Shown: piece by piece, positions 8,761 to 18,329 of the stretch
Position numbering within the stretch: position 1 is the stretch's first letter
Layout of the letters: the number at the start of each line of letters is the position of its first letter
Source: Paenibacillus mucilaginosus 3016
GTDB lineage: Bacteria > Bacillota > Bacilli > Paenibacillales > NBRC-103111
Direction: 5' to 3'
Length of the DNA stretch: 64,000 nt
Assembly (NCBI RefSeq): GCF_000250655.1
Contig: NC_016935.1
Span: forward strand, 6,404,001 to 6,468,000
Position numbers and translations under genes: made by a program
The notes under the pieces: generated by a model
The model's input: the letters and a program-made list of their open reading frames with translations, nothing else
Told to the model about the DNA's origin: nothing
The model's database searches: none

Positions 8761-10059
8761 TTAAGGGTACAGACGATAGAGCAGACGAGGGAACGGAATC
8801 GTCTCGCGGACATGATCCAGCCCGCAGATCCAGGCTACGGTGCGCTCAAGCCCAAGACCGAAGCCGGAGTGGGGAACGGAGCCGTATTTTCTCAGGTCCA
8901 GATACCACTGGTAAGCTTCCTTCGACAGCTCGTGCTGCAGGAAACGCTCTTCCATCAGCTCCGGATCGTCGATCCGCTGGCTGCCTCCGATAATCTCCCC
9001 GTAGCCCTCCGGCGCGATCATATCGGCGCAGAGCACCACCTCCGGACGGCTTGGATCCGGCTTCATATAGAACGCCTTGATCTCCGTCGGATAGTGGGTG
9101 ATGAACACCGGCTTGTCGTAGCTCTGGGCGATGGCGGTCTCATGCGGCGCACCGAAGTCTTCGCCCCATTCGAACTCGTGGCCGTTCTTCTTCAGGAACT
9201 CGACCGCTTCGTCGTATGTAATGCGCGGGAACGGCGCCTGAATGTTCTCCAGCTTCGAGATGTCGCGCTCCAGCGTCTCGAGCTCCTTGCGGCAGTTCTT
9301 CAGCACCGACTGTACGACATGCGAGACGAACTGCTCCTGGATCTCCAGGTTCTCCTCATGCGTAACGAAGGCCATCTCGGGCTCGATCATCCAGAACTCG
9401 ATGAGGTGGCGGCGGGTCTTGGACTTCTCCGCACGGAACGTCGGCCCGAACGAGTACACCCGGCCGAGCGCCATCGCAGCCGCTTCCATATAGAGCTGTC
9501 CGCTCTGCGTCAGGTAGGCGTCTTCTTCAAAGTACTTCGTATGGAACAGGTTCGTCGTTCCTTCGCAGGAGGAAGGCGTCAGGATCGGCGGATCGACCAG
9601 ATGGAAGCCCCGCTCGTCGAAGAACTCCTGGACGGCGCGGATGATCTGGGCGCGCACGACCAGAATAGCCCGCTGCCGCGGCGAACGGATCCACAGGTGG
9701 CGGTGGTCCATCAGGAAATCCACCCCGTGCTCCTTCGGCGTGATCGGATACTCGCTCGCAATCTGGATGATCTCCAGACCTGTGACCGTCAGCTCATAGC
9801 CGCCCTTGCTGCGCGTGTCTTCCTTAACGATCCCCGTGATGTAGAGGGAGCTCTCCTGCGTCAGCTTGCCCGCATTCTCCCATACCTCTTCGGACACTTC
9901 GCTCTTCACGACCACACCCTGCATAAACCCCGACCCGTCCCGCAGCTGCAGGAAACGGATCTTGCCGCTGGAGCGGATGTTATGCAGCCAGCAGCCGATC
10001 GTCACCGGTTGTTCCACATGCTTGCCCGCTTCGCGGATCGTGCACAATGTACGGCTCAT
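8761..10059 (-). CDS. asnS: Asparaginyl-tRNA synthetase
   Basis: Class IIb aminoacyl-tRNA synthetase that charges tRNA-Asn. The N-terminal OB-fold anticodon-binding domain (VTIGCWLHNIRSSGKI) is followed by the catalytic core. Motif 1 lies around the GFHLVDPPILTPSSCEG region, motif 2 has the FRAEKSKTRRHLIEF signature, and motif 3 is GFGLGLERTVAWICG. Length (432) is as expected. The ATG is preceded by AAGGAGGAGATC. The Asn rather than Asp assignment rests on close overall resemblance to the Bacillus enzyme and on the dnaD neighbour. Confidence 0.95.
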   Translation of the reverse strand: MSRTLCTIREAGKHVEQPVTIGCWLHNIRSSGKIRFLQLRDGSGFMQGVVVKSEVSEEVWENAGKLTQESSLYITGIVKEDTRSKGGYELTVTGLEIIQIASEYPITPKEHGVDFLMDHRHLWIRSPRQRAILVVRAQIIRAVQEFFDERGFHLVDPPILTPSSCEGTTNLFHTKYFEEDAYLTQSGQLYMEAAAMALGRVYSFGPTFRAEKSKTRRHLIEFWMIEPEMAFVTHEENLEIQEQFVSHVVQSVLKNCRKELETLERDISKLENIQAPFPRITYDEAVEFLKKNGHEFEWGEDFGAPHETAIAQSYDKPVFITHYPTEIKAFYMKPDPSRPEVVLCADMIAPEGYGEIIGGSQRIDDPELMEERFLQHELSKEAYQWYLDLRKYGSVPHSGFGLGLERTVAWICGLDHVRETIPFPRLLYRLYP

Positions 10060-10112
10060 AGGTTTGATCTCCTCCTTGTTCGCTTACCGTTACAACTATC
10101 CCCGGAAGACCG

Positions 10113-10152
10113 AGAAAACGGGCCCTGTCCCCGAAGGGAAGGCGAGCCCGCT
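10113..10152 (-). terminator. Probable terminator of the ackA transcript
   Basis: Read on the minus strand, GCGGGC pairs with GGCCCG around an inner CCC/GGG hairpin and is followed by TTTTCT. The stem is short, so it may be leaky and allow read-through into asnS-dnaD. Confidence 0.4.
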
Positions 10153-10213
10153 CTCTTCTGCAGGAACGCGCCTTACGTTCATAGAACAAACGTTTGCGCT
10201 CCTGTCCGTCTTC

Positions 10214-11428
10214 TTATTCTACATCATTGCGGTTCAAAATCAACCCGTACGTATCCCGGGCGATCACCAGTTCTTCATTGGTCGGAATGACGAGCACCTG
10301 CACGCGCGAGCCCGGCTTCGTAATTGCACGGTCATCCGGGGAGCGGCGGGCGTTCGCTTCTTCGTCGAACTCAATGCCGAGGAAGCTCAGCCCGCGGCAC
10401 ACGGCCGCACGCAGCAGCGCGGAGTTCTCGCCGACCCCTGCGGTGAACACAATCGCGTCAAGCCCGTTCATCGCCGCCGCATAGGAGCCGATGTACTTGC
10501 GCAGCCGGTATTCGTACATCTCGAAGGCCAGCGCCGCGTTGCGGTCTCCGGCTTCCATCGCCTCCGCGATCTCCCGCATATCGCTGCCGATATTCGAGAT
10601 CGCGAGCAGGCCGCTGTGCTTGTTGAGCATCGAGTTCACTTCGCTCAGCGTCAGGTCTTCCTTCGCCATGGTGAACGGCACGATAGCCGGGTCGATGTCC
10701 CCGCTGCGCGTGCCCATCATCAGGCCTTCGAGCGGTGTCATCCCCATGCTCGTGTCGATCGACTTGCCCCCGTCTACGGCCGTGCAGGAAGCACCGTTGC
10801 CGATATGGCAGGTCACCAGCTTGAGCTCCTCCAGCGGACGGCCGAGGAACTTCGCGGCCTGTTCGCTGACATAGGCGTGAGACGTGCCGTGGAAGCCGTA
10901 GCGGCGGATCTTGTGCTTCTTGTAGAGCACCATCGGAATCGGATACAGATAGGATACCGGCGGCATCGTCTGGTGGAAGGCCGTATCGAAGACGACCGCC
11001 TGCGGCACCTCCGGCATGTTCGCTTCCACCGCATGAATCCCGAGCATGTGCGCCGGGTTGTGCAGCGGAGCCAGATCGAAGAGGCGCTTGATCTCCCGCT
11101 TCACCTCTTCCGTGACGAGTACGGAGCTCGAGAACGACTCCCCGCCATGTACGACGCGGTGTCCGACCGCATCGATTTCGCTGACGGACTTCAGCACGCC
11201 GTGCTCCGGGTGCACGATCATGTCGAGCACTTTACGGATCGCCGTCGTGTGCTCCAGAATTTCACGCACTTCACGCACTTCCGGCTTGCCGGTCGGCTCG
11301 ATCGTGACGATCGCCGATTCCATGCCGATCCGCTCCACGCGGCCCTTAGCCAGGACGGATTCGTCTTTCATCTGGTAGAGCTGGAACTTGAGCGAGGAGC
11401 TCCCCGCGTTGATTACGAGTACGATCAT
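10214..11428 (-). CDS. ackA: Acetate kinase
   Basis: Interconverts acetyl phosphate plus ADP and acetate plus ATP in overflow metabolism. The N-terminal ASKHA signature (VLVINAGSSSLKFQLY) and the second acetokinase signature around RYGFHGTSHAYVS are visible, and the C-terminal nucleotide-binding motif reads DAIVFTAGVGENSALLR. Length 404 fits the family. The start codon overlaps the stop of the upstream dehydrogenase by 4 bases (ATGA), so the two are translationally coupled. Confidence 0.96.
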   Translation of the reverse strand: MIVLVINAGSSSLKFQLYQMKDESVLAKGRVERIGMESAIVTIEPTGKPEVREVREILEHTTAIRKVLDMIVHPEHGVLKSVSEIDAVGHRVVHGGESFSSSVLVTEEVKREIKRLFDLAPLHNPAHMLGIHAVEANMPEVPQAVVFDTAFHQTMPPVSYLYPIPMVLYKKHKIRRYGFHGTSHAYVSEQAAKFLGRPLEELKLVTCHIGNGASCTAVDGGKSIDTSMGMTPLEGLMMGTRSGDIDPAIVPFTMAKEDLTLSEVNSMLNKHSGLLAISNIGSDMREIAEAMEAGDRNAALAFEMYEYRLRKYIGSYAAAMNGLDAIVFTAGVGENSALLRAAVCRGLSFLGIEFDEEANARRSPDDRAITKPGSRVQVLVIPTNEELVIARDTYGLILNRNDVE

Positions 11429-12297
11429 ATCCGGTCACCATCCTTATCATAACGGAAGAAGCCTTGTCCCGTCTTCATGCCGAGGTGGCCTGCGCGCACC
11501 ATCTGCTTCAGAATGACCGCCGGACGGTATTTTACATCGCCGAATTCGCGGAACATCCGCTCCATCGCCGCAAGGACCGAATCGAGTCCGAAGCGGTCGC
11601 ACATCTCGAGCGGCCCGTAGTGGAAGTCATAACCGATGCGCATCGCGCTGTCGATGTCCGCCGCTTCCGCCACGCGCTCGGAGAGCACGTGCAGCGCCTC
11701 GTTGATCAGCACGCAGATCAGACGCGTCGTCACGAAGCCCGGCGATTCATAGACCTGAATGCCCCGCTTCTGGATCGTATCTTCGACGAACTGCTTCGTC
11801 TGCGCGAAGGCCTCTTCGCTTGTGCGGAGCCCGCGGATAATTTCGACCATGTGAATCTTCGACACCGGATAGAGGAAATGCAGTCCGATCACCCGCTCCG
11901 GCTGCTTCGTCTCGGCCGCAAGCTCCGTCAAGCTGAGCGTTGACGTATTGCTCGCCAGCACCACATGCGGAGGGCAGACCTCGTCCAGCACGCGGAATAC
12001 TTCCTTCTTCATGTCGAGGTCTTCGCTGATCGTCTCGATGACGAGATCGCAGTCCGCAAAGCTGTCCAGCGACGTTTCTTTATGAATTCTCGAAAGAATC
12101 AGCTTTTTCTCCACAGGCGTAATCGCCCATTTTTCCATCTGTTTATCAAGTGAAATCTCGAGCTGCTCGAGCGCATGGTCGAGCTTCTCCTGCGTGCGCT
12201 CCACCAGTACGACTTCCAGGCCTTTGCCTGCAAGCATCTCGGCAATTCCTTGTCCCATTGTGCCGGCGCCGACGACGCCGATCTTGTTCCATGCCAT
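11425..12297 (-). CDS. 3-hydroxybutyryl-CoA dehydrogenase (3-hydroxyacyl-CoA dehydrogenase family)
   Basis: NAD-dependent enzyme that interconverts 3-hydroxyacyl-CoA and 3-ketoacyl-CoA. The N-terminal Rossmann motif is GVVGAGTMGQGIAEM, the family signature is near GLHFLYPVSKIHMVEII, and the C-terminal helical domain ends HLGMKTGQGFFRY. The chosen ATG at 12297 has AAAGGGTG about 8 bases upstream and gives 290 residues, the usual single-domain length. A TATAAT box on the minus strand lies at 12332-12337 without a clear -35. Coupling to ackA suggests a role in acyl-CoA to acid conversion or fatty acid breakdown; the exact substrate is not fixed by sequence. Confidence 0.9.
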   Translation of the reverse strand: MAWNKIGVVGAGTMGQGIAEMLAGKGLEVVLVERTQEKLDHALEQLEISLDKQMEKWAITPVEKKLILSRIHKETSLDSFADCDLVIETISEDLDMKKEVFRVLDEVCPPHVVLASNTSTLSLTELAAETKQPERVIGLHFLYPVSKIHMVEIIRGLRTSEEAFAQTKQFVEDTIQKRGIQVYESPGFVTTRLICVLINEALHVLSERVAEAADIDSAMRIGYDFHYGPLEMCDRFGLDSVLAAMERMFREFGDVKYRPAVILKQMVRAGHLGMKTGQGFFRYDKDGDRI

Positions 12298-12554
12298 AGT
12301 CCGAACACCCTTTCTGACCTGCTTCAGATGTATTATACACAACCGAATTGAGAAATGAAAAAGCGTGTGGCAATTTTCACAAATAAGACAAATTGCGAGC
12401 GGGTACATTTCCACTCCATGACAATTCACCCATTTTCGATCAGAAGAAACGGGCCAAAAGTACTCAATTTGTCACCGGTTACGGCCCCCTGCCTGCCTCT
12501 CTTTGGCCTTAGGATACCCGAAATTTTCAAGATTCAACGATTGCTGGAAACAAG

Positions 12555-12600
12555 AAAAAAGGACCCGCATCCGCTTCACAAAGAAGGGGATAACGGGTCC
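12555..12600 (-). terminator. Intrinsic terminator of leuCD
   Basis: On the minus strand GGACCCG pairs with CGGGTCC around a 26-base loop and is followed at once by TTTTTT. It starts 7 bases after the leuD stop. Confidence 0.85.
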
Positions 12601-12607
12601 GTCAGCA

Positions 12608-13216
12608 TTAACGGTTATAGGACAGGCGTGCTTCGTGCGCCTGCTCGTAAGCAGCGATCTTGTCGGCATGTTGGAGCGTCAGGCCGATATCGTCGAGCCC
12701 CTGCAGCAGGAACTGGCGGCGGTGCTCGTCAAGATCGAACGCGATGTTCAGGCCCTGGCCGTCGGTGATCGTCTTGTTCTCGAGATCCACGGTCAGCTGG
12801 TAGCCTTCCTGCGCCGTAGTGCGCTGGAACAGCTCTTCCACCTGCTCCTCGCTCAGCTTGATCGGCAGGATGCCGTTCTTGAAGCAGTTGTTGTAGAAAA
12901 TGTCGGCGAACGACGGCGCGATCACGACGCGGAAGCCGAAGTCCTGGATCGCCCAAGGCGCGTGCTCACGGGAGGAGCCGCAGCCGAAGTTGGCGCGGGA
13001 GATCAGAACCGATGCGCCCTGGTAGCGCGGCTGGTTCAGGCTGAAGCTCGGAATCTCGGCGCCGCTCTGGTCGAAGCGCCATTCGTAGAACAGGAATTGG
13101 CCGAAGCCGGAGCGCTCGATGCGCTTCAGGAATTGTTTAGGGATAATCGCGTCCGTGTCCACGTTCACGCGGTCCACCGGAGCCACGAGGCCGGTATGCT
13201 GGTTGAAAGCTTCCAT
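12608..13216 (-). CDS. leuD: 3-isopropylmalate dehydratase small subunit
   Basis: Swivel subunit of isopropylmalate isomerase in leucine synthesis; it pairs with LeuC. The family pattern is clear: DAIIPKQFLKRIERSGFG near the start, the substrate-loop motif FGCGSSREHAPWAI, and ADIFYNNCFKNGILPI. At 202 residues it is full length. It lies 63 bases after the large-subunit gene and ends at a strong terminator, so leuCD form a two-gene transcript. Confidence 0.95.
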   Translation of the reverse strand: MEAFNQHTGLVAPVDRVNVDTDAIIPKQFLKRIERSGFGQFLFYEWRFDQSGAEIPSFSLNQPRYQGASVLISRANFGCGSSREHAPWAIQDFGFRVVIAPSFADIFYNNCFKNGILPIKLSEEQVEELFQRTTAQEGYQLTVDLENKTITDGQGLNIAFDLDEHRRQFLLQGLDDIGLTLQHADKIAAYEQAHEARLSYNR

Positions 13217-13279
13217 TGTGATAACTCCTCTACATTCGATATCTATAAGTGCATCGGATAAAATGAGATCGTAAGATTC

Positions 13280-14699
13280 TTACGCTTCCTGCTTGACCTT
13301 GAACTGCCAGTCGCGCACATCGACGAAGCGTCCTTCGATCGCAGCGGCTGCCGCCATCGCAGGAGAGACGAGATGCGTCCGGCCGTCGCGGCCCTGGCGT
13401 CCTTCGAAGTTCCGGTTGGACGTCGAAGCGCAGCGCTGGCCCGGCTTCAGCACGTCAGGGTTCATCGCGAGGCACATCGAGCAGCCCGCATCGCGCCATT
13501 CGAAGCCCGCTTCGGTGAAGATGGCATCCAGGCCTTCCTTCTCGGCTTGGATCTTGACACGGCCCGAACCCGGAACCACGATCGCAGTCACGTTAGGAGA
13601 AACCTTGTAGCCTTGGGCAACCGCAGCAGCGGCGCGCAGGTCTTCAATCCGGCCGTTCGTACAGGAACCGATGAACACGTAGTCTACAGGAATTTCCGTC
13701 ATCGGCGTACCCGGCGTGAGGCCCATGTACTCGATGGCTTTCTCAGCCGCTTTGCGCTCGTTCTCCGTAGTGAAGTCCGCCGGATTCGGTACGGTTGCCG
13801 TTACGCTGGTACCCATGCCCGGGCTTGTGCCCCAGGTCACCTGCGGGATCAGGGAGTCGGCATCGAATTCAACGACCCAGTCATACTGCGCGCCTTCGTC
13901 CGTAGCGAGCTTCTGCCATTCGGCTACCGCCGCTTCGAAAGCTTCGCCCTGTGGTACGTACTGGCGGCCGCGGAGATAATCGAACGTCGTCTGGTCCGGG
14001 GCGATCAGACCCGCTCTTGCGCCCGCTTCGATGGACATGTTGCACACGGTCATGCGCTCTTCCATGGACAGGCCGCGGATCGCTTCGCCGGTGTACTCGA
14101 TAACATAGCCCGTCGCGAAGTCCGTGCCGTACTTGGCGATGACGCCGAGGATCAGGTCCTTCGCCGTAACGCCCGGCTTCAGCTTGCCATTGATGCGCAC
14201 TTCGAGGGTCTTCGCTTTGGACTGCTGAAGGCACTGGGTGGCGAGCACGTGCTCCACCTCGGAAGTACCGATACCGAAAGCGAGTGCGCCGAATGCGCCG
14301 TGCGTCGAGGTGTGGCTGTCGCCGCAGACGATCGTCTTGCCCGGGTGCGTAAGGCCGAGCTCAGGCCCCATAACGTGCACGACACCCTGGTCGATGGAGT
14401 CGAGGTCGAAGAGCGTAACGCCGAAGTCCGCGCAGTTCTTGGACAGCGTGTCGATCTGCTGCTTCGAGATCGGGTCGGTGATGTTGTAGCGGTCTTTCGT
14501 CGGTACGTTGTGGTCCATCGTCGCATACGTCAGGTCCGGACGGCGCACCTTGCGGCCGCTCAGGCGAAGGCCTTCGAAACGCTTGCGGGGAGGTTACTTC
14601 GTGGACCAGGTGCAGGTCGATATAAATAATGCTCGGTTTGCCCGGCTCCGATTGAATTACGTGATTGTCCCAAATCTTCTCGAACATGGTTTTGGCCAT
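13280..14699 (-). pseudogene. leuC: 3-isopropylmalate dehydratase large subunit, interrupted by a one-base frameshift
   Basis: Aconitase-type [4Fe-4S] enzyme of leucine synthesis. Translation starts at MAKTMFEKIWDNHV (ATG 14699, GAGGTGG upstream) and reads correctly to TSPQAF, then shifts. From about 14576 down the proper frame continues (RRPDLTYATMDHNVP) to the normal end with the cluster-binding sequences IGSCTNGR and GCSMCLAMNP. The break is explained by one extra A on the plus strand in AAA at 14577-14579; with AA the reading SPQAFEGLRLSGRKVRR is restored. Everything else is intact, so this may be a sequencing error rather than a dead gene. If it is real, leucine synthesis would need another leuC. 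Confidence 0.9.
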
Positions 14700-14780
14700 T
14701 GGTTCCACCTCAATTAATAAGTCGTCTCTTTTGTAAACCCATCGTACCATTTCCTTCTTCATTGTTCCAAGATATAATAT

Positions 14781-14795
14781 CTATAACATTCATAG
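14781..14795. promoter_or_regulatory. Candidate LysR-type operator between leuC and the LysR gene
   Basis: CTATAACATTCATAG has inverted CTAT/ATAG ends and fits the T-N11-A core of LysR-family sites. It sits in the 163-base divergent region, 68 bases before the regulator start and 82 before leuC, next to a TATAAT box at 14773-14778. Confidence 0.45.
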
Positions 14796-14862
14796 GATTT
14801 GATTATAAACAATAGACCGATCACCACCGCCGACCCATTCCCTATAGAAAAGAGGACCTTCC

Positions 14863-15771
14863 ATGGAACTTCGCCAGCTGCAGTACGCCCTGCAGATCGC
14901 CATCGACAAGAATTTCTCCCGCGCCGCCGAGAAGCTGCACATCGCCCAGCCCTCTCTAAGCCAGCAGCTCTCGAAGCTCGAGAAGGAGATCGGCGTGCTG
15001 CTCTTCCAGCGCACGACCAACTCCGTCGAGGTGACCCATGCCGGCTCCCTCTTCGTGGAGAAGGCCCAGGCCATCCTCGACATGGTCGAGCAGCTCAAGC
15101 GCGAGATGGAGGACATCTCGCAGATGCGCAAGGGCAAGCTCGTCGTCGGCTCCCTGCCGATCACCGGAGCCCATGTGCTCCCGCTCGTGCTGCCCGTCTT
15201 CCAGGCGCGCTACCCCGAGATCGAGATCAACCTCGTCGAGGAGACCTCGGCGAATCTCGAGCATCTTACCGGCATCGGCCAGGTCGACATCTCGCTGCTC
15301 TCCATCCCCCTCTTCGACGAGACGCTGGCCGCCGAGCCGATCATCGAGGAGGAGATCGTGCTCGCGCTGCCGCCGAGCCATCCGCTGGCCCTCCGCAGCG
15401 AGCCCTCCGAGAGCTTCGACGTCGCTTCGCTGCAAAGCGAGCCCTTCATCGCGCTGAAGAAGGGCCAGGGCTTCCGGCAGATCACGCTGGAGCTCTGCCA
15501 CCAGGCCGGCTTCTCCCCGAACATCGTCTTTGAGAGCAGCAACATCGATACGGTGCAGGCGCTCGTCGCCGCCGGGATGGGCATCAGCTTCATCCCCCGC
15601 ATGGTGCGCCGGCGCGGGGGCGGCGAGCTCTCCCCGGTGTACCGTCCGCTGGCGGGCCGGCCGACGCGGACGCTCGTCATCGCCTCGCGCAAGGGACGCT
15701 ACCTCTCGAAGGCGGTGGAAGCCTTCATCGAGACGTTCCGCGATGTGATGAAGGAGGCGACGCCGCAGTAA
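14863..15771 (+). CDS. LysR-family transcriptional regulator
   Basis: The 302-residue protein has an N-terminal winged helix-turn-helix (ELRQLQYALQIAIDKNFSRA, then EKLHIAQPSLSQQLSKLE) and a C-terminal periplasmic-binding-like effector domain starting near KGKLVVGSLPITGAH. GAGGA precedes the ATG by 8 bases. It is divergent from leuCD and shares a control region holding a T-N11-A box, so it may regulate leuCD and itself. The effector cannot be read from sequence; related proteins (CcpC/CitR group) sense citrate, a compound close to isopropylmalate, so a tricarboxylate ligand is plausible. Confidence 0.92.
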   Translation: MELRQLQYALQIAIDKNFSRAAEKLHIAQPSLSQQLSKLEKEIGVLLFQRTTNSVEVTHAGSLFVEKAQAILDMVEQLKREMEDISQMRKGKLVVGSLPITGAHVLPLVLPVFQARYPEIEINLVEETSANLEHLTGIGQVDISLLSIPLFDETLAAEPIIEEEIVLALPPSHPLALRSEPSESFDVASLQSEPFIALKKGQGFRQITLELCHQAGFSPNIVFESSNIDTVQALVAAGMGISFIPRMVRRRGGGELSPVYRPLAGRPTRTLVIASRKGRYLSKAVEAFIETFRDVMKEATPQ

Positions 15772-15868
15772 GGGACAGGCTCTGTTCTCCGCTGTCCCCA
15801 CATCCTGGTCTTGGCTGAGAGCAGCGGAGGAGCGGGAGGCGTCAATCGTTAAAAGCTGCGGACGATAC

Positions 15869-15904
15869 GAAAGGAGCCCCCCGGCCAAGCCGGAAGGCTC
15901 CTTT
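15869..15904 (+). terminator. Intrinsic terminator after the LysR gene
   Basis: AAAGGAGCC and GGCTCCTTT pair around an inner CCGGC/GCCGG stem. The T tract is short. It may also act on the converging mtnU transcript. Confidence 0.65.
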
Positions 15905-15961
15905 GCTGCGTTGACTTGCCCGCACCTGACCGGCTGTACCGCGGTCTTATAGGCTTTCCGC

Positions 15962-16766
15962 TTACTCCTGGTACAGAGACGGCCGGCGGTCCTCAAAGAT
16001 CGGAATCCGGCTGCGCACCTCCGGCACGAGCCCGAGATCGATCGTCGCCCGGATGATCCGCTCGGATTCATCGCCCTCGGCGATCACCTCACCCCACGGG
16101 TCGATGACCATGGAGTGGCCGAAGAACTCCGTCGTGCCGCTGACGCCCACCCGGTTGCAGGAGACGACGAACATCTGGTTCTCGACCGCCCGGGCGGTGA
16201 GCAGCGTGCGCCAATGGTGCAGCCGGGGCTTCGGCCACTCCGCCGGCACGAACAGCACCTGGGCGCCCCCCAGCGCCAGCCTGCGGGCCAGTTCCGGGAA
16301 CCGGATATCGTAGCAGATCATCGCGCCGGCCGGCACCCCGTCGAGCTCCAGGCGGCCCACCTCGCTGCCGCTCAGCAGGAACTTCTCCTCATCCATCAGG
16401 CGGAAGAGATGGATTTTGGAATACGCCCCCGCCTGCTCCCCTTCACGGTCGTAGGAGTAGATCGTGTTGTACACGCCGTCCTCCCGCAGGTCGGCCACCG
16501 AGCCGCCGACGATCAGCACGCCGTGCTTCCGGCTGAACGCCGACAGCAGCGCCCGGGTCCGCTCCCCTTCGCGGTCCGCCAGCTCGCGGATCCGCTCCAG
16601 CGCATACCCCGTATTCCACATCTCGGGGAAAATAATGACGTCCGGCTTGACGTCCCCGGCTACCGCTTCCTCCAGCAGCGCTTCGAGCTTCGCGAAGTTC
16701 TTGTCCGGCTCCCCGATCGCGATATCCATCTGCAGGAGCGCGAGATTCCACTTTTTTGCTTGTCAT
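15962..16766 (-). pseudogene. mtnU: Omega-amidase of the nitrilase family (MtnU-like), with an apparent N-terminal frameshift
   Basis: Carbon-nitrogen hydrolase expected to hydrolyse the 2-oxo acid amide formed when a glutamine transaminase acts in methionine salvage. The Glu-Lys-Cys triad is visible as IIFPEMWNTG, YSKIHLFRLM and GAMICYDIRFPE. Codons for KKWNLALLQ, the usual first strand, lie in frame upstream of MDIAIGEPDKNF, but no start codon is in that frame. An ATG at 16766 (MTSK) joins it if the six-T run at 16752-16757 had five. Starting at the internal ATG 16729 gives 255 residues but drops the first strand. It is divergent from mtnE, which supports the assignment. Confidence 0.75.
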
Positions 16767-17047
16767 GTGCTTCCCATCTTTCTGTGCCTGGGACGCGCCG
16801 ATTCCGGCCGTGCGCCCCTTCTTTTTCTTCTAATGATAGAGGATGATTCCCCGAACTTCAATGCTCTCCTGCCGCATCCCCCTGCGGGTGCTGAGGAAAA
16901 CTTCCGTCAGCGGTGTACACTCCGGCGGATTCATGTTACATTATTCCTATCTGCTGACCGTGAATTACGGGAGCGGGCTTCTTTGGCTATGCTCCCCTAC
17001 GCTTTCAGCCTTCTTCTTCCATTCTATAAACCATTGGAGTGACATAC

Positions 17048-18253
17048 ATGACTTCTTCCACACCGGGCGTGGTCAGCGCCTTCCCGATGCGGCCCGCCCA
17101 GCGCCTGCAGGAGCTGCCGACGCAGTTCTTCTCGAAGCTCGTGCGCAAGGCGAGCGAACAGATCGCCCTCGGCCACGATGTGATCAACCTCGGCCAGGGC
17201 AATCCCGACCGCCCTACCCCGCCGCATATCGTCAAAGCGCTGCAGCAGGCGGCCGAGAACCCGCTCTACCACCGCTACCCTCCGTTCAGCGGCTTCGGCT
17301 TCCTGAAGGAGGCCGTCGCCCAGCGCTACAAGGAGGACTACGGCGTAGATCTCGATCCCGAGACGGAGGTCGCGATCCTCTTCGGCGGCAAAACGGGTCT
17401 TGTCGAGATCGCCCAGTGCCTGCTCAACCCGGGTGACGTGTGCCTTGTGCCGGATCCCGGCTATCCCGATTACTGGTCCGGCGTCGCCCTGGCCGGAGCC
17501 CGGATGAGCTTCATGCCGCTGCGCGAAGAGAACGGCTTCCTCCCGGACTACAGCGCGCTGCCGGCCGAGGACGTGAGCCAGGCCAAGCTTATGTTCATCA
17601 ACTATCCGAACAACCCTACGGCGGCCGTCGCGGATGCTTCCTTCAATAAAGAAACGATCGAATTCGCAGCGAAGCACGGCATTGTCGTCTCGAGCGATTT
17701 TGCCTACGGGGCGGTCGGCTTCGACGGCCAGCGTCCGCTGAGCTTTCTCCAGTTCCCCGGCGCCAAGGAAGTCGGCGTGGAGTTCTACACGCTCTCGAAG
17801 ACGTACAACATGGCCGGCTGGCGCGTAGGCTTCTGCCTCGGCAACCCGGAGATTGTCCGCATGATCAACCTGATCCAGGACCACTACTACTGCTCCCTCT
17901 TCGGCGGGATTCAGGTGGCGGCGGCCGAGGCGCTGAGAGGCCCGCAGGACTGCGTCCACGAGCTCGTCTCCGTCTATCAGGGGCGCCGGGACGCCCTGTT
18001 CGTCGCGCTGGACCGGATCGGCTGGAAGGCCGCCAAGCCGGCCGGCTCCTTCTTCACCTGGCTTCCGGTGCCCAAGGGATACACCTCGGAATCGCTGGCC
18101 GACCGGCTGCTAGAAGAGGCCAAGATCGTCGTTGCGCCGGGCATCGGCTTCGGCACCCACGGCGAGGGCTATGTGCGCCTCGGCCTCCTCACCGGCGAAG
18201 AGCGCCTGCAGGAAGCGGCCGAGCGGATCGACAAGCTCGGGTTGTTCGGCTGA
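17048..18253 (+). CDS. mtnE: Methionine-salvage aminotransferase
   Basis: Fold-type I PLP aminotransferase that converts 4-methylthio-2-oxobutyrate to methionine, the last step of methionine salvage. The PLP-lysine motif is FYTLSKTYNMAGWRVGF; the substrate-binding DVINLGQGNPDRPTPPHI and LMFINYPNNPT segments closely match the Bacillus MtnE type. ATG 17048 was chosen because TTGGAG lies 8 bases upstream; a GTG at 17039 is too close to that site. The divergent neighbour is an omega-amidase, the usual partner when glutamine is the amino donor. No SAM riboswitch is recognisable in the 281-base gap between them. Confidence 0.9.
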   Translation: MTSSTPGVVSAFPMRPAQRLQELPTQFFSKLVRKASEQIALGHDVINLGQGNPDRPTPPHIVKALQQAAENPLYHRYPPFSGFGFLKEAVAQRYKEDYGVDLDPETEVAILFGGKTGLVEIAQCLLNPGDVCLVPDPGYPDYWSGVALAGARMSFMPLREENGFLPDYSALPAEDVSQAKLMFINYPNNPTAAVADASFNKETIEFAAKHGIVVSSDFAYGAVGFDGQRPLSFLQFPGAKEVGVEFYTLSKTYNMAGWRVGFCLGNPEIVRMINLIQDHYYCSLFGGIQVAAAEALRGPQDCVHELVSVYQGRRDALFVALDRIGWKAAKPAGSFFTWLPVPKGYTSESLADRLLEEAKIVVAPGIGFGTHGEGYVRLGLLTGEERLQEAAERIDKLGLFG

Positions 18254-18291
18254 CGCACCGCAGCAGAAGCGAAACCCGAAGCGCTGACTTC

Positions 18292-18321
18292 TTTACAAAT
18301 CCCGCGGTCCCATGCTATGCT
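18292..18321 (+). promoter_or_regulatory. proB: SigA promoter of the proBA T-box transcript
   Basis: TTTACA at 18292-18297 and TATGCT at 18316-18321 are 18 bases apart, directly upstream of the T-box leader. Confidence 0.6.
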
Positions 18322-18329
18322 TAGAAGAA

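Noticed and set aside
16767..17047. SAM riboswitch upstream of mtnE/mtnU
   Set aside because: No S-box core motifs or paired terminator were found in the divergent gap.
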